This document shows positions 16,310 through 22,956 of a stretch of 64,000 bases of DNA, in pieces. This DNA is from Paenibacillus pinisoli. GTDB taxonomy: Bacteria > Bacillota > Bacilli > Paenibacillales > Paenibacillaceae. The notes beneath the pieces are model-generated. The model was not told the DNA's origin, did no database searches, and saw only the letters and a program-made list of their open reading frames with translations. The DNA lies in contig NZ_QXQB01000007.1 in assembly GCF_003605435.1 (NCBI RefSeq), positions 124,001 to 188,000 on the forward strand, given 5' to 3'. The position numbers and the translations under genes are program-made. Numbering within the stretch: the stretch's first letter is position 1; each line of letters begins with the position of its first letter.

Positions 16310-16855
16310 ATGGCAAAAAGCTTACTAGCAGAAAAACGTACTCATATGAATACATCGGCGCTTCGAAATCTGCGTCACTCGGGCCGCATTCCCGGCATCG
16401 TATTCGGCAGGAACAAAAGTAATGAGATGATTCATATTTCAGCCATAGAATTTCAGAGATGGCTCAGGCAAGACGGATCGGGCATTATTCAATTGGAGCT
16501 AGAGGGGAACATGCAATTGCCGGTATTGCTGGAAGATCTTCAGCGCCATCCGGTCACACAGGATGTGATCCATATCGACTTCCAGCATGTACAATCGAAT
16601 GAGAGCGTGCGCACCAAGGTTGCCGTCAAGTTCCTGGGCACAGCAGTGGGCACTAAGTCCGGCGGCGTCGTGCAAATCCATAAGGAATTTATCGAAGTGG
16701 AGACGTTGCCTCAGCACTTGCCGAACGTCATTGAACTCGATATTAGCGGCATGGATATTGGCGAGTCGCTGTATATTAGAGACGTCGAGTTTGCCCCGGA
16801 AGTAACGGTTCTCTCAGGAGCCAATGATTTCCTCGTATCTGTCGCCAAGCCTTAA
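16310..16855 (+). CDS. ctc: Ribosomal protein L25 / general stress protein Ctc
   Basis: 5S rRNA-binding ribosomal protein of 181 residues. I chose ATG 16310, with GAGGAG 9 bases upstream. The N-terminal L25 barrel (LLAEKRTHMNTSALRNLRHS, GRIPGIVFG, HPVTQDVIHIDFQHV) is followed by the C-terminal TL5/Ctc domain (VKFLGTAVGTKSGGVVQIHK, LPQHLPNVIELDISGMDIGE). In B. subtilis ctc is SigB-controlled and stress-induced. Here it is not next to pth or prs as in many genomes, and it has a long leader with a hairpin and a small open frame. Confidence 0.93.
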   Translation: MAKSLLAEKRTHMNTSALRNLRHSGRIPGIVFGRNKSNEMIHISAIEFQRWLRQDGSGIIQLELEGNMQLPVLLEDLQRHPVTQDVIHIDFQHVQSNESVRTKVAVKFLGTAVGTKSGGVVQIHKEFIEVETLPQHLPNVIELDISGMDIGESLYIRDVEFAPEVTVLSGANDFLVSVAKP

Positions 16856-16869
16856 TTTGACTCAAAAAG

Positions 16870-16910
16870 AAGCTTTCCTCTCCATGATTATGAAGGGGAA
16901 AGCTATTTTT
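16870..16910 (+). terminator. Terminator of the L25 gene
   Basis: AGCTTTCC and GGAAAGCT flank an 18-base loop, followed by ATTTTT. Confidence 0.8.
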
Positions 16911-17039
16911 GCAGGGCACAACTATGCACGATAGACTTCAATGACTACAGAGTCTGACCCCTTTTTCCTCGCATGTAATGATTTCAATGGAATCCTCTAT
17001 GAACTGCCTTCGATTAATGGGAGCACGATGGCCCAATTA

Positions 17040-17810
17040 CTACTGTATAAACTCAGCCAAGCTTATCTCCCGCTTTTCATATTCCGCACCGATCTCCTTC
17101 AGCTGTGCCTCTACATTCTCGGCACCTTGATGAATTCCCTTATACACAAGGAGAGGCATCGACTCCATATATGCTCTTGCTTGCGCGTAGTCGCAGGAAA
17201 ACTTCTTTTTGATAAACGCCAGCGTCTTCAGCTTGTTGCTGCCTTCACCTGTAATGAAGATCTTGTAATAGGTGTATGTTTCGGATTCATCTGTATCCCA
17301 ATCCAAGGAGCTGCTTGGCGGCAGAAGGACGCTGCGAAGAAAGTCGGTCAGATTGTCGTACGCGATGTCAAAATCCCATGACCCCGTGCCATGCTCCGCG
17401 GCATACACAACGGTATCTCCTCTGGAGAGATCGATACAATAGGGATCGCCTTCATCGCTGGCAATGACCAGGTAATGGCTGGGCCATTCTTCGAAGACTT
17501 CATTCGTCTCCGGATTATGGCTGTACCCCCATTGCCCTCTCTCCAAATCCATGGCGCCAAAAATGTCCAGGTTTACATAGTCGCCGGTACTCCATGTGAC
17601 GGATTGCGGAGCATAGCGCTTCAAAAAATACAGGTACTCTTCCGGCAATGCGTACTTGCTGACGATATTATGGAAGGGCTGCTCCTCCGCTTCTCCCGCC
17701 AACGACATAGGATATCGGCTGTAATGCTGAGGGTCTTGATCCTGAAGCTCCTGTATGCAGCTCCGCATCTCTTCAATAATATGATCAATGGCTGGGAATG
17801 ACTGATTCAT
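17040..17810 (-). CDS. SMI1/KNR4 (SUKH) domain protein with L7/L12-like C-terminal domain
   Basis: Soluble protein of 256 residues. Residues about 45-180 are a SUKH domain (KYALPEEYLYFLKRYAPQSV, then GDPYCIDLSRGDTVVYAAEH, FDIAYDNLTDFLRSVLL). SUKH proteins are mostly immunity proteins of polymorphic toxin systems, but some are house-keeping. Residues about 195-255 (FIKKKFSCDYAQARAYMES, PLLVYKGIHQGAENVEAQLK, EIGAEYEKREI) show the pattern of the ribosomal L7/L12 C-terminal fold: a conserved helix, a V-K-G turn and an A-E-x-x-K-L-x-x-x-G-A-x-x-x helix-strand. No toxin gene is adjacent, so an immunity role is only a possibility. Confidence 0.75.
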   Translation of the reverse strand: MNQSFPAIDHIIEEMRSCIQELQDQDPQHYSRYPMSLAGEAEEQPFHNIVSKYALPEEYLYFLKRYAPQSVTWSTGDYVNLDIFGAMDLERGQWGYSHNPETNEVFEEWPSHYLVIASDEGDPYCIDLSRGDTVVYAAEHGTGSWDFDIAYDNLTDFLRSVLLPPSSSLDWDTDESETYTYYKIFITGEGSNKLKTLAFIKKKFSCDYAQARAYMESMPLLVYKGIHQGAENVEAQLKEIGAEYEKREISLAEFIQ

Positions 17811-17826
17811 AAGGCCTCCACCTTTC

Positions 17827-17925
17827 CTAACTTAAATCCTGCAACACCATTTCAATAATCAGCACCGTATCCTCTTCGAGCTCTGTCTGAATTAATTTGC
17901 CGATATGCACATCATAAGAGCTCAT
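17827..17925 (-). CDS. Small open frame (32 residues) upstream of the SUKH gene
   Basis: An ATG at 17925, with AAGGA about 10 bases upstream, opens MSSYDVHIGKLIQTELEEDT followed by VLIIEMVLQDLS. It ends 16 bp before the SUKH gene on the same strand. Acidic and amphipathic, with natural-looking codon use. It could be a short real gene, a leader peptide, or the 3' remnant of a lost toxin gene. Confidence 0.35.
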   Translation of the reverse strand: MSSYDVHIGKLIQTELEEDTVLIIEMVLQDLS

Positions 17926-18105
17926 CTGCGAACCGATCCTTTCTTACAAGCGTTTATGCAATATTCAACAGGAGAGGCGGCATTCCTGCCCGCGACCGGC
18001 AACTTGTATTCCCGTACTTTCCTGATCTAAGTCCCTGGTCGGATGCATTTTGCCGGACGGTTCAACTATACTTTTTGTAAGACTTAGGCAGGAGTGGATA
18101 AATCG

Positions 18106-19188
18106 ATGATTAAGCTGAAGGATATCGGAAGGTTCGAGAGTCTTCCGGGCATCGCGATGCATATTTATAACGGCGATATTCCGGCCTTGAAGGAAGCTAT
18201 TGAGGCAGGCTGGGACACGGAGGAAGGTATAGCGCTCAGCCCCAATACTACGGTAAGCCCGCTGGACATGGCGCTGCTTTCTGAAAAGCTGGAAGTTGTG
18301 AAGCTGCTGGTGGAGCATGGCGTTAATTTGAATGATCGCAACAACCCCGCTTTTTTGCGGGCGGTCCGATACTGTAAGGAAAATATCGTGCGCTATGTGA
18401 CGGAGCAAGGCGCCAAGCTGGATCTGACGAACAAGGTAGGCTCCAACGCTTATAGCGAGGCGTATTACGGCAACAAAAACAATATCCCGCTTATTGCAGA
18501 GCTGGGATTGGATATCCAGCAATATGGAGGACGCATATTGCGAACGGCTATTTCTGACTATGACTGGAAGACAGCCTCTTATCTGCTGGATCAAGGAGTG
18601 GACATCAATTATAACCAGCCGGATATGGTATATCCGTATGGAGCGACCCCGCTGACTGTAGCGGTGCGCATGGGCAATCAGGGAATGGCAAGAAAGTTGA
18701 TCGAACGGGGAGCGGACGTAACCCTCATGGAGAAGGACGGCGAACGCCCGTATACGATCGCTGTGGCCAGCAAGAACAAGGAACTGGCCGATTATTTGAA
18801 ATCGTTGGAGCCGGCAGCGTTCCATGATGCCGCTAACAAAACATACGAGCTGAAGTCCTATCGTTTATCTAAGGAAATTATGGATTTCTTGACCGGCGAC
18901 CAGCTGCGTGTGGAATTGGCGGCTAATTCGTACGAGATCGGCTATATCGACTTCTTCTCCCTGAGCGATACGATTCCGTTCAAGGCTGGCCGTCAGAAGC
19001 TGCTTCGCTTGTCGGCCGACATCGACAACTACTCCCATCTCCAACTGGTATGGAATCCGAAGAAGAAGGGGCTGGGCTGCTATGACTTGGAGCACAAGGA
19101 ATACGGGGACCTATGCGGGTTTTCCGAATTTCTGGCTGAGCCGGAGAGCTATCTGATCCGGTTCATGGAGGGAGAGCTGCACGCATGA
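18106..19188 (+). CDS. Ankyrin-repeat protein with a distinct C-terminal domain
   Basis: Soluble protein of about 360 residues. I chose the ATG at 18106; a GTG four codons upstream sits too close to AGGAG. Residues 20-230 are ankyrin repeats (SPLDMALLSEKLEVVKLLVE, HGVNLNDRNN, TPLTVAVRMGNQGMARKLIE, RGADVTLMEKDG). The last 110 residues (KEIMDFLTGDQLRVELAANS, DYSHLQLVWNPKKKGLGCYD, GDLCGFSEFLAEPESYLIRF) form a separate mixed fold I cannot name. It is the first gene of a tightly packed operon: its stop overlaps the next start (ATGA). The partners are an ABC-LytTR protein and an ABC exporter, so it may be a cytoplasmic partner or an immunity/sensor protein. Confidence 0.8.
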   Translation: MIKLKDIGRFESLPGIAMHIYNGDIPALKEAIEAGWDTEEGIALSPNTTVSPLDMALLSEKLEVVKLLVEHGVNLNDRNNPAFLRAVRYCKENIVRYVTEQGAKLDLTNKVGSNAYSEAYYGNKNNIPLIAELGLDIQQYGGRILRTAISDYDWKTASYLLDQGVDINYNQPDMVYPYGATPLTVAVRMGNQGMARKLIERGADVTLMEKDGERPYTIAVASKNKELADYLKSLEPAAFHDAANKTYELKSYRLSKEIMDFLTGDQLRVELAANSYEIGYIDFFSLSDTIPFKAGRQKLLRLSADIDNYSHLQLVWNPKKKGLGCYDLEHKEYGDLCGFSEFLAEPESYLIRFMEGELHA

Positions 19189-20255
19189 CGGCAGTGCAAG
19201 TACAACAGCCGATCGTTGAGAGCGCCGCAGCTTCGGCGTCAATGGGACTGGAGCTTACGCTTGGACAGTGCACGGTCGTGCAATGCAACTATGCGCATGG
19301 ACGCCAGTTCGTTGACTCCATTCTCGGAGAGCCGCTCCATCAAGGTTACAACGTGCAGTACAAGGGCACAACGCTTCATATGCAGCGTACGGAGCTGAAG
19401 CATCGAGCCGGCTTTTGCCTATTGGATGACGGCGTCTACAGTTATATGAAGGTCTATGATTTTCTAAGCTTTTGGGCGCGGTTATATAACGCAGGGAAGC
19501 CGGTTGACGAGCTGCTGAAGGCGGTGGGACTGGAGGACAAAGCCAAGGTTCGGCTCTCCAGGCTCAGCATGTCTGAGAAGCGGCGGCTCAGCTTCGCCAG
19601 AAGCATTGTCCATGATCCAGAGCTGGTCGTATGGGAGGACCCTGAGCAGAATTTGGACCTTGAGGGCTGCATCATCGTCCGGAAGCTGATTGCCAGTCTC
19701 ATCGATCAGGGCAAGACGGTACTGGTGACCTGTTCTACCATGGAGCAGGCCATCTCGCTGTCCGAGCATGTATACCGGCTGACGGAGAACGGCTTCCACC
19801 GGTTCTTGACGCAGGAAGAAGCAGAGCCGGCTGAACAGGCAGCCCCATTAGATGCGGCTGATATTCTGGATATAGAGGAGCCAACCGCGGAACAGCCGGA
19901 GACTGCGATGCCTAAGCTGGAGAAGCTAATGGTGAAGGCGGATGATAAATATGTGTTTCTCGATCCGTCGGATATTTATTATGTGGAGAGCAATGACGGA
20001 TTGTCGCATATTCACTCAGGAGCGGGAGAGTTCGCGGTGACCTGGACGCTCACCGAGATGGAGTCGAGGCTCTCCCGCCAGCAATTCTACCGCTGCCATC
20101 GATCCTATCTCGTCAATCTCCAGCATGCGGCGGAATTGATTGTATGGTCACGCAACAGCTACAGCTTGGTAATCGGCGACGGCAAGAAATCGAAGATCCC
20201 GATGTCGAAGGCCAAATTCGAGGAGCTTAAGGCGATTGTCGGCTCGCAAACCTGA
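19185..20255 (+). CDS. Degenerate ABC-ATPase fused to a LytTR DNA-binding domain
   Basis: Transcription factor of 356 residues. Residues about 20-210 follow the ABC ATPase fold, but the Walker A P-loop is missing: the corresponding stretch is QCNYAHGRQFVDSILGE. The signature-like segment (LSRLSMSEKRRLSFARSIV) and a Walker B relic (ELVVWEDPEQNLDL) remain, so ATP hydrolysis is unlikely. After an acidic linker (215-245), residues 248-350 are a LytTR domain (VKADDKYVFLDPSDIYYVES, FYRCHRSYLVNLQHA), as in AgrA and ComE. ABC-LytTR fusions are known next to ABC-2 transporters in Firmicutes. It overlaps the ankyrin gene by 4 bp and precedes an intact ABC ATPase and permease. Confidence 0.88.
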   Translation: MTAVQVQQPIVESAAASASMGLELTLGQCTVVQCNYAHGRQFVDSILGEPLHQGYNVQYKGTTLHMQRTELKHRAGFCLLDDGVYSYMKVYDFLSFWARLYNAGKPVDELLKAVGLEDKAKVRLSRLSMSEKRRLSFARSIVHDPELVVWEDPEQNLDLEGCIIVRKLIASLIDQGKTVLVTCSTMEQAISLSEHVYRLTENGFHRFLTQEEAEPAEQAAPLDAADILDIEEPTAEQPETAMPKLEKLMVKADDKYVFLDPSDIYYVESNDGLSHIHSGAGEFAVTWTLTEMESRLSRQQFYRCHRSYLVNLQHAAELIVWSRNSYSLVIGDGKKSKIPMSKAKFEELKAIVGSQT

Positions 20256-20277
20256 TTCGTTCAACCTCAAAATGACC

Positions 20278-20306
20278 TATTTCATCCCCCTGACGGCGCA
20301 ATTCAT
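20278..20306 (+). promoter_or_regulatory. Candidate LytTR direct-repeat operator
   Basis: TATTTCAT (20278-20285) and CAATTCAT (20299-20306) are direct repeats exactly 21 bp apart, two helical turns. LytTR proteins such as ComE and AgrA bind imperfect CAnTTCA-type direct repeats with this phase. The site is in the only sizeable gap of the operon, about 85 bp before the ABC ATPase start. The same region has an inverted repeat ATCCCCC/GGGGGAT. Confidence 0.35.
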
Positions 20307-20391
20307 GGGGGATTTGCTGTGTCTGCGGGGGAATTTCGGTAAGCTTGCCGTGAGCTTGAGAAAAGCTACTAAGCGACAGTGGGTGACGGCA

Positions 20392-21237
20392 ATGGAAAGC
20401 ATTATTGAAGTGGAGAACCTTCAGAAATCGTACAAAAATAAACAAGCTTTGAAGAACGTCAGCTTCCGGGTGCGGAGAGGAGAGATATTCGGTTTTCTCG
20501 GTCCAAGCGGCTCGGGAAAAACAACGACGGTGAAAATTCTCACCTCTCAGCTGCAGCACACATCAGGACGGGTGAGCGTCTTCGGGGCGGATCCACTCCG
20601 CAATCGAAGGGCCGGTTTCCTGAGCCGGATTGGCGTGCTGACGGATAACAGCGGCATGTACGACCGGCTTACCGTGTACGACAACCTCAAGCTGTTCTGC
20701 GGCTTATATGGTGTCCCGGATAAAGAAATAGGACCGGTGCTGGCGTCTGTTAATATGGCAGCTGACCAGTCGACGCCGGTGCAGAAGCTGTCCAAAGGCA
20801 TGAAGCAGCGGATCACACTCGCCAGAGCGATTCTGCATAGGCCGGAAATTCTGTTCCTGGACGAACCGACCTCAGCGCTCGATCCCGTTAATATGGGGCA
20901 GATTCATGATACCCTTAGACGGCTTAACCGCGAGGGCACCACGATCTTTCTGACGACGCACAATATGCAAGAGGCGGAGACGCTCTGCGACCGGGTAGCG
21001 TTTCTGAACAATGGAGAGATATCTGCGCTGGATACGCCGCTGGAATTGCGGCTGCAGCATGGCGACCGAACGATTACAGTTACAACGTCCAGAGGGAAGG
21101 AAATCGTATCGCAGGATGAAGCGGGAGCGAGACGAATCAGTGAGCTGATGGCAAGAGGAGAGCTGCTTGCGATTCATTCGAACGAGCCGACGCTCGGAGA
21201 TATATTTGTCAAGATTACGGGGAGGGGCCTGGAATGA
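20392..21237 (+). CDS. ABC transporter ATP-binding protein
   Basis: Intact ABC ATPase of about 281 residues for the adjacent ABC-2 permease. The ATG at 20392 starts the ABC domain; the frame is open upstream but not conserved-looking. Walker A GPSGSGKTTT (about 38-47), signature LSKGMKQRITLARA, Walker B ILFLDEPTSALDP and the switch His in TTHNMQEAE are all present. The C-terminal 60 residues are the usual accessory domain of drug or peptide exporters. It overlaps the permease by 4 bp (ATGA). It could provide the ATPase activity missing from the upstream ABC-LytTR protein. Confidence 0.93.
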   Translation: MESIIEVENLQKSYKNKQALKNVSFRVRRGEIFGFLGPSGSGKTTTVKILTSQLQHTSGRVSVFGADPLRNRRAGFLSRIGVLTDNSGMYDRLTVYDNLKLFCGLYGVPDKEIGPVLASVNMAADQSTPVQKLSKGMKQRITLARAILHRPEILFLDEPTSALDPVNMGQIHDTLRRLNREGTTIFLTTHNMQEAETLCDRVAFLNNGEISALDTPLELRLQHGDRTITVTTSRGKEIVSQDEAGARRISELMARGELLAIHSNEPTLGDIFVKITGRGLE

Positions 21238-21953
21238 GTTTATCGCTGCATCGACTGCTCGCCATTATCAGCAAAGAATGGAAGGACTCCATAAAGAATC
21301 CGCAAATTCTGTTAATGGCGGGCATACCAATCTTAATGGCTATTCTGGGGAAGGGAAGAGCCCAGACGGCGGAAGGCGCCATGGATGTCTTTACAATGCC
21401 TCTAATGGTTGCTATTGTGACCGTCGGCGCCTTCGCTCAGGCCTTGATGATTTCGGAGGAAAAGGAAAAGAACACGCTGCGGGCGCTCATGCTGTCCCCG
21501 GCATCGCCTATGGAAGTGCTGCTCGGCAAAAGCGTGATGACAGCAGCCTTTACGGTCATCGTTATCTTTATATGTACCCAAATTACGGGCATACCTGATC
21601 TCCATTTTGGTTTTCTTATTCTGTTTGTGCTTATGATGCTTATTATCTCTATGGCTTTCGGTACGGTTATCGGGCTTATCTCGCGCACCGCATCGGAGAC
21701 CTCAATTGTAGGGCTTCCTGTATTGCTAATCTTTATATTCGGACCTATGTTCGGATCCGGCATTGACTCTGCTGTCGTTGTGAAAATTGTGGAAATGCTT
21801 CCGTCTTATCAGTTCATGCTCGGGCTGTCAGATCATGTGAATGGCGGGGGATTGGAGGAAGTGAAGGGCAGTCTGCTGAACCTGGTGATCTGGACTGCGG
21901 CGGCCATTGTGCTCACTTTCATCATCTATCGCAGCAAAAGCTTTGATAAGTAG
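21234..21953 (+). CDS. ABC-2 type permease
   Basis: Integral membrane protein of 239 residues with six predicted helices, in the ABC-2/NatB-like arrangement. The cytoplasmic N-terminus (LLAIISKEWKDSIKNPQILL) and the coupling region SEEKEKNTLRALMLSPASP are typical of ABC-2 permeases that export drugs, peptides or ions. It pairs with the ATPase at 20392, which it overlaps. A 41-residue membrane protein follows. The substrate is unknown. Confidence 0.9.
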   Translation: MSLSLHRLLAIISKEWKDSIKNPQILLMAGIPILMAILGKGRAQTAEGAMDVFTMPLMVAIVTVGAFAQALMISEEKEKNTLRALMLSPASPMEVLLGKSVMTAAFTVIVIFICTQITGIPDLHFGFLILFVLMMLIISMAFGTVIGLISRTASETSIVGLPVLLIFIFGPMFGSGIDSAVVVKIVEMLPSYQFMLGLSDHVNGGGLEEVKGSLLNLVIWTAAAIVLTFIIYRSKSFDK

Positions 21954-21985
21954 AGGAACAGACGAGAGTGGAAGGGGAGCTGGAA

Positions 21986-22111
21986 TTGGATAAAAACAAG
22001 CTGGCAAGAAATATAGTGACAGCCGTGGTTGTCATCGCGGTGGTGCTTATTGTCAGGCGTTATTGGCTGCCGGATGGCATCATCGGATTTCTGTTCGGGG
22101 ATAACGATTAA
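21986..22111 (+). CDS. Small single-pass membrane protein
   Basis: A 41-residue protein starting at TTG 21986 with AAGGGGAG 6 bases upstream; an in-frame GTG at 21968 is possible. One hydrophobic helix (IVTAVVVIAVVLIV) is followed by RRYWLPDGIIGFLFGDND. It ends the ankyrin/ABC-LytTR/exporter operon, 32 bp after the permease. It may be an accessory subunit of the transporter or, less likely, its exported substrate. Confidence 0.6.
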   Translation: MDKNKLARNIVTAVVVIAVVLIVRRYWLPDGIIGFLFGDND

Positions 22112-22134
22112 TAAGAGAACCGGCCCTTAAGACA

Positions 22135-22175
22135 ACGACCCGCAGCGGGCACATCATGTGCTTGCTGCGGGTCGT
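22135..22175. terminator. Strong hairpin between convergent genes
   Basis: ACGACCCGCAGC and GCTGCGGGTCGT form a 12-bp perfect stem; inside it GCACAT/ATGTGC pair further. There is no T tract on either side, so termination may be imperfect, but its location between convergent ends supports the role. Confidence 0.6.
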
Positions 22176-22184
22176 AATGATAGG

Positions 22185-22559
22185 TTAAGGGACATAGGCT
22201 CCAACAACCTCATAACGCCGCTCCCCGCCGATAGTCATATATTTCACTTCAATGGTATTGCCTTTCTGGAAAGCGGGAATCGATATGATTGGAATCACGG
22301 TTTTCACTTCGGCAGGGACCACATTTCCTTCGGGCTCGCTCACTGCCAAGCTGAGCAGCACCTCCGGCTGGTCATCAAGCTGTGCGTTAGTCTGATGGAT
22401 GGACTGAATGACAGCCTGCGCCATCGTGCCTTCAGCCAGAATCATCTTTTGCTGCTTGAACCGCTGACCGCGGGATCGCAGCATCCTCACAACAATCACG
22501 ATAACTATGGTTGCTGTAATCAGGGACATGACGGTTAACGCCGCCAAAAAAATCATCAT
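22185..22559 (-). CDS. Single-pass membrane protein, DUF3592-like
   Basis: Protein of about 124 residues. I prefer ATG 22559 (AGGTGA 5 bases upstream) over an earlier ATG at 22580. Residues 2-27 form a membrane helix (LTVMSLITATIVIVIVV). The outer part contains the pattern of small wall- or membrane-linked beta proteins: AQAVIQSIHQTNAQLDDQPE, VPAEVKTVIPIISIPAFQKG, IEVKYM. This Q/A-V-x-S-I...IP-x-F-x-x-G-x-x-I-x-V-x-Y layout is common in uncharacterised membrane proteins. It converges with the ABC exporter operon and is divergent from the large TerD-like gene. Confidence 0.7.
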   Translation of the reverse strand: MMIFLAALTVMSLITATIVIVIVVRMLRSRGQRFKQQKMILAEGTMAQAVIQSIHQTNAQLDDQPEVLLSLAVSEPEGNVVPAEVKTVIPIISIPAFQKGNTIEVKYMTIGGERRYEVVGAYVP

Positions 22560-22956
22560 CCTCTTCACCTCTCTGTTCATATGGAATGAGCAAATGGGAT
22601 TGGCTTCCTTTTATTATAAGGCCATCTCCTCTAAAAGGGTAACAGTTTTCATAATCTTTAACAGTTTCCCACACAGAGGGGATGCAGGAGTAATTTGGCC
22701 CGTCGTAATACTTCCGCCCTGTTCGGGGCGTGCCCGTTATGTGAAGATAGGGACATCAAGGCAAGCGGCTCCGGCTGCCAGCTTTGGCCTTCAGGCTACC
22801 GCGTATCCTTCCTTCTATATTTCAATTAGGTGAACTAGGGGCGCAGCTTTCCTGAAGGAATTCTCTTGAGAGGAGGCATCCAGGCTATTATATTCCTTCC
22901 TTCTACACCAACTTCCAATGATTAGGGATATAGCTTTCCTGGTAGTCCTTATGCAT
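22560..22956. other. Intergenic region between divergent genes
   Basis: About 400 bp. It holds a pair of short repeats, AACAGTTTTC and AACAGTTTCC, near 22637-22670, and two related stretches starting CCTTCCTTCTA about 90 bp apart (near 22806 and 22894). Both promoters presumably lie here, but I could not assign them with confidence. No small gene with a binding site was seen. Confidence 0.4.

Noticed and set aside
16941..17381. Plus-strand frame opposite the SUKH gene
   Set aside because: No binding site; overlaps the 3' part of a well-supported minus-strand gene.
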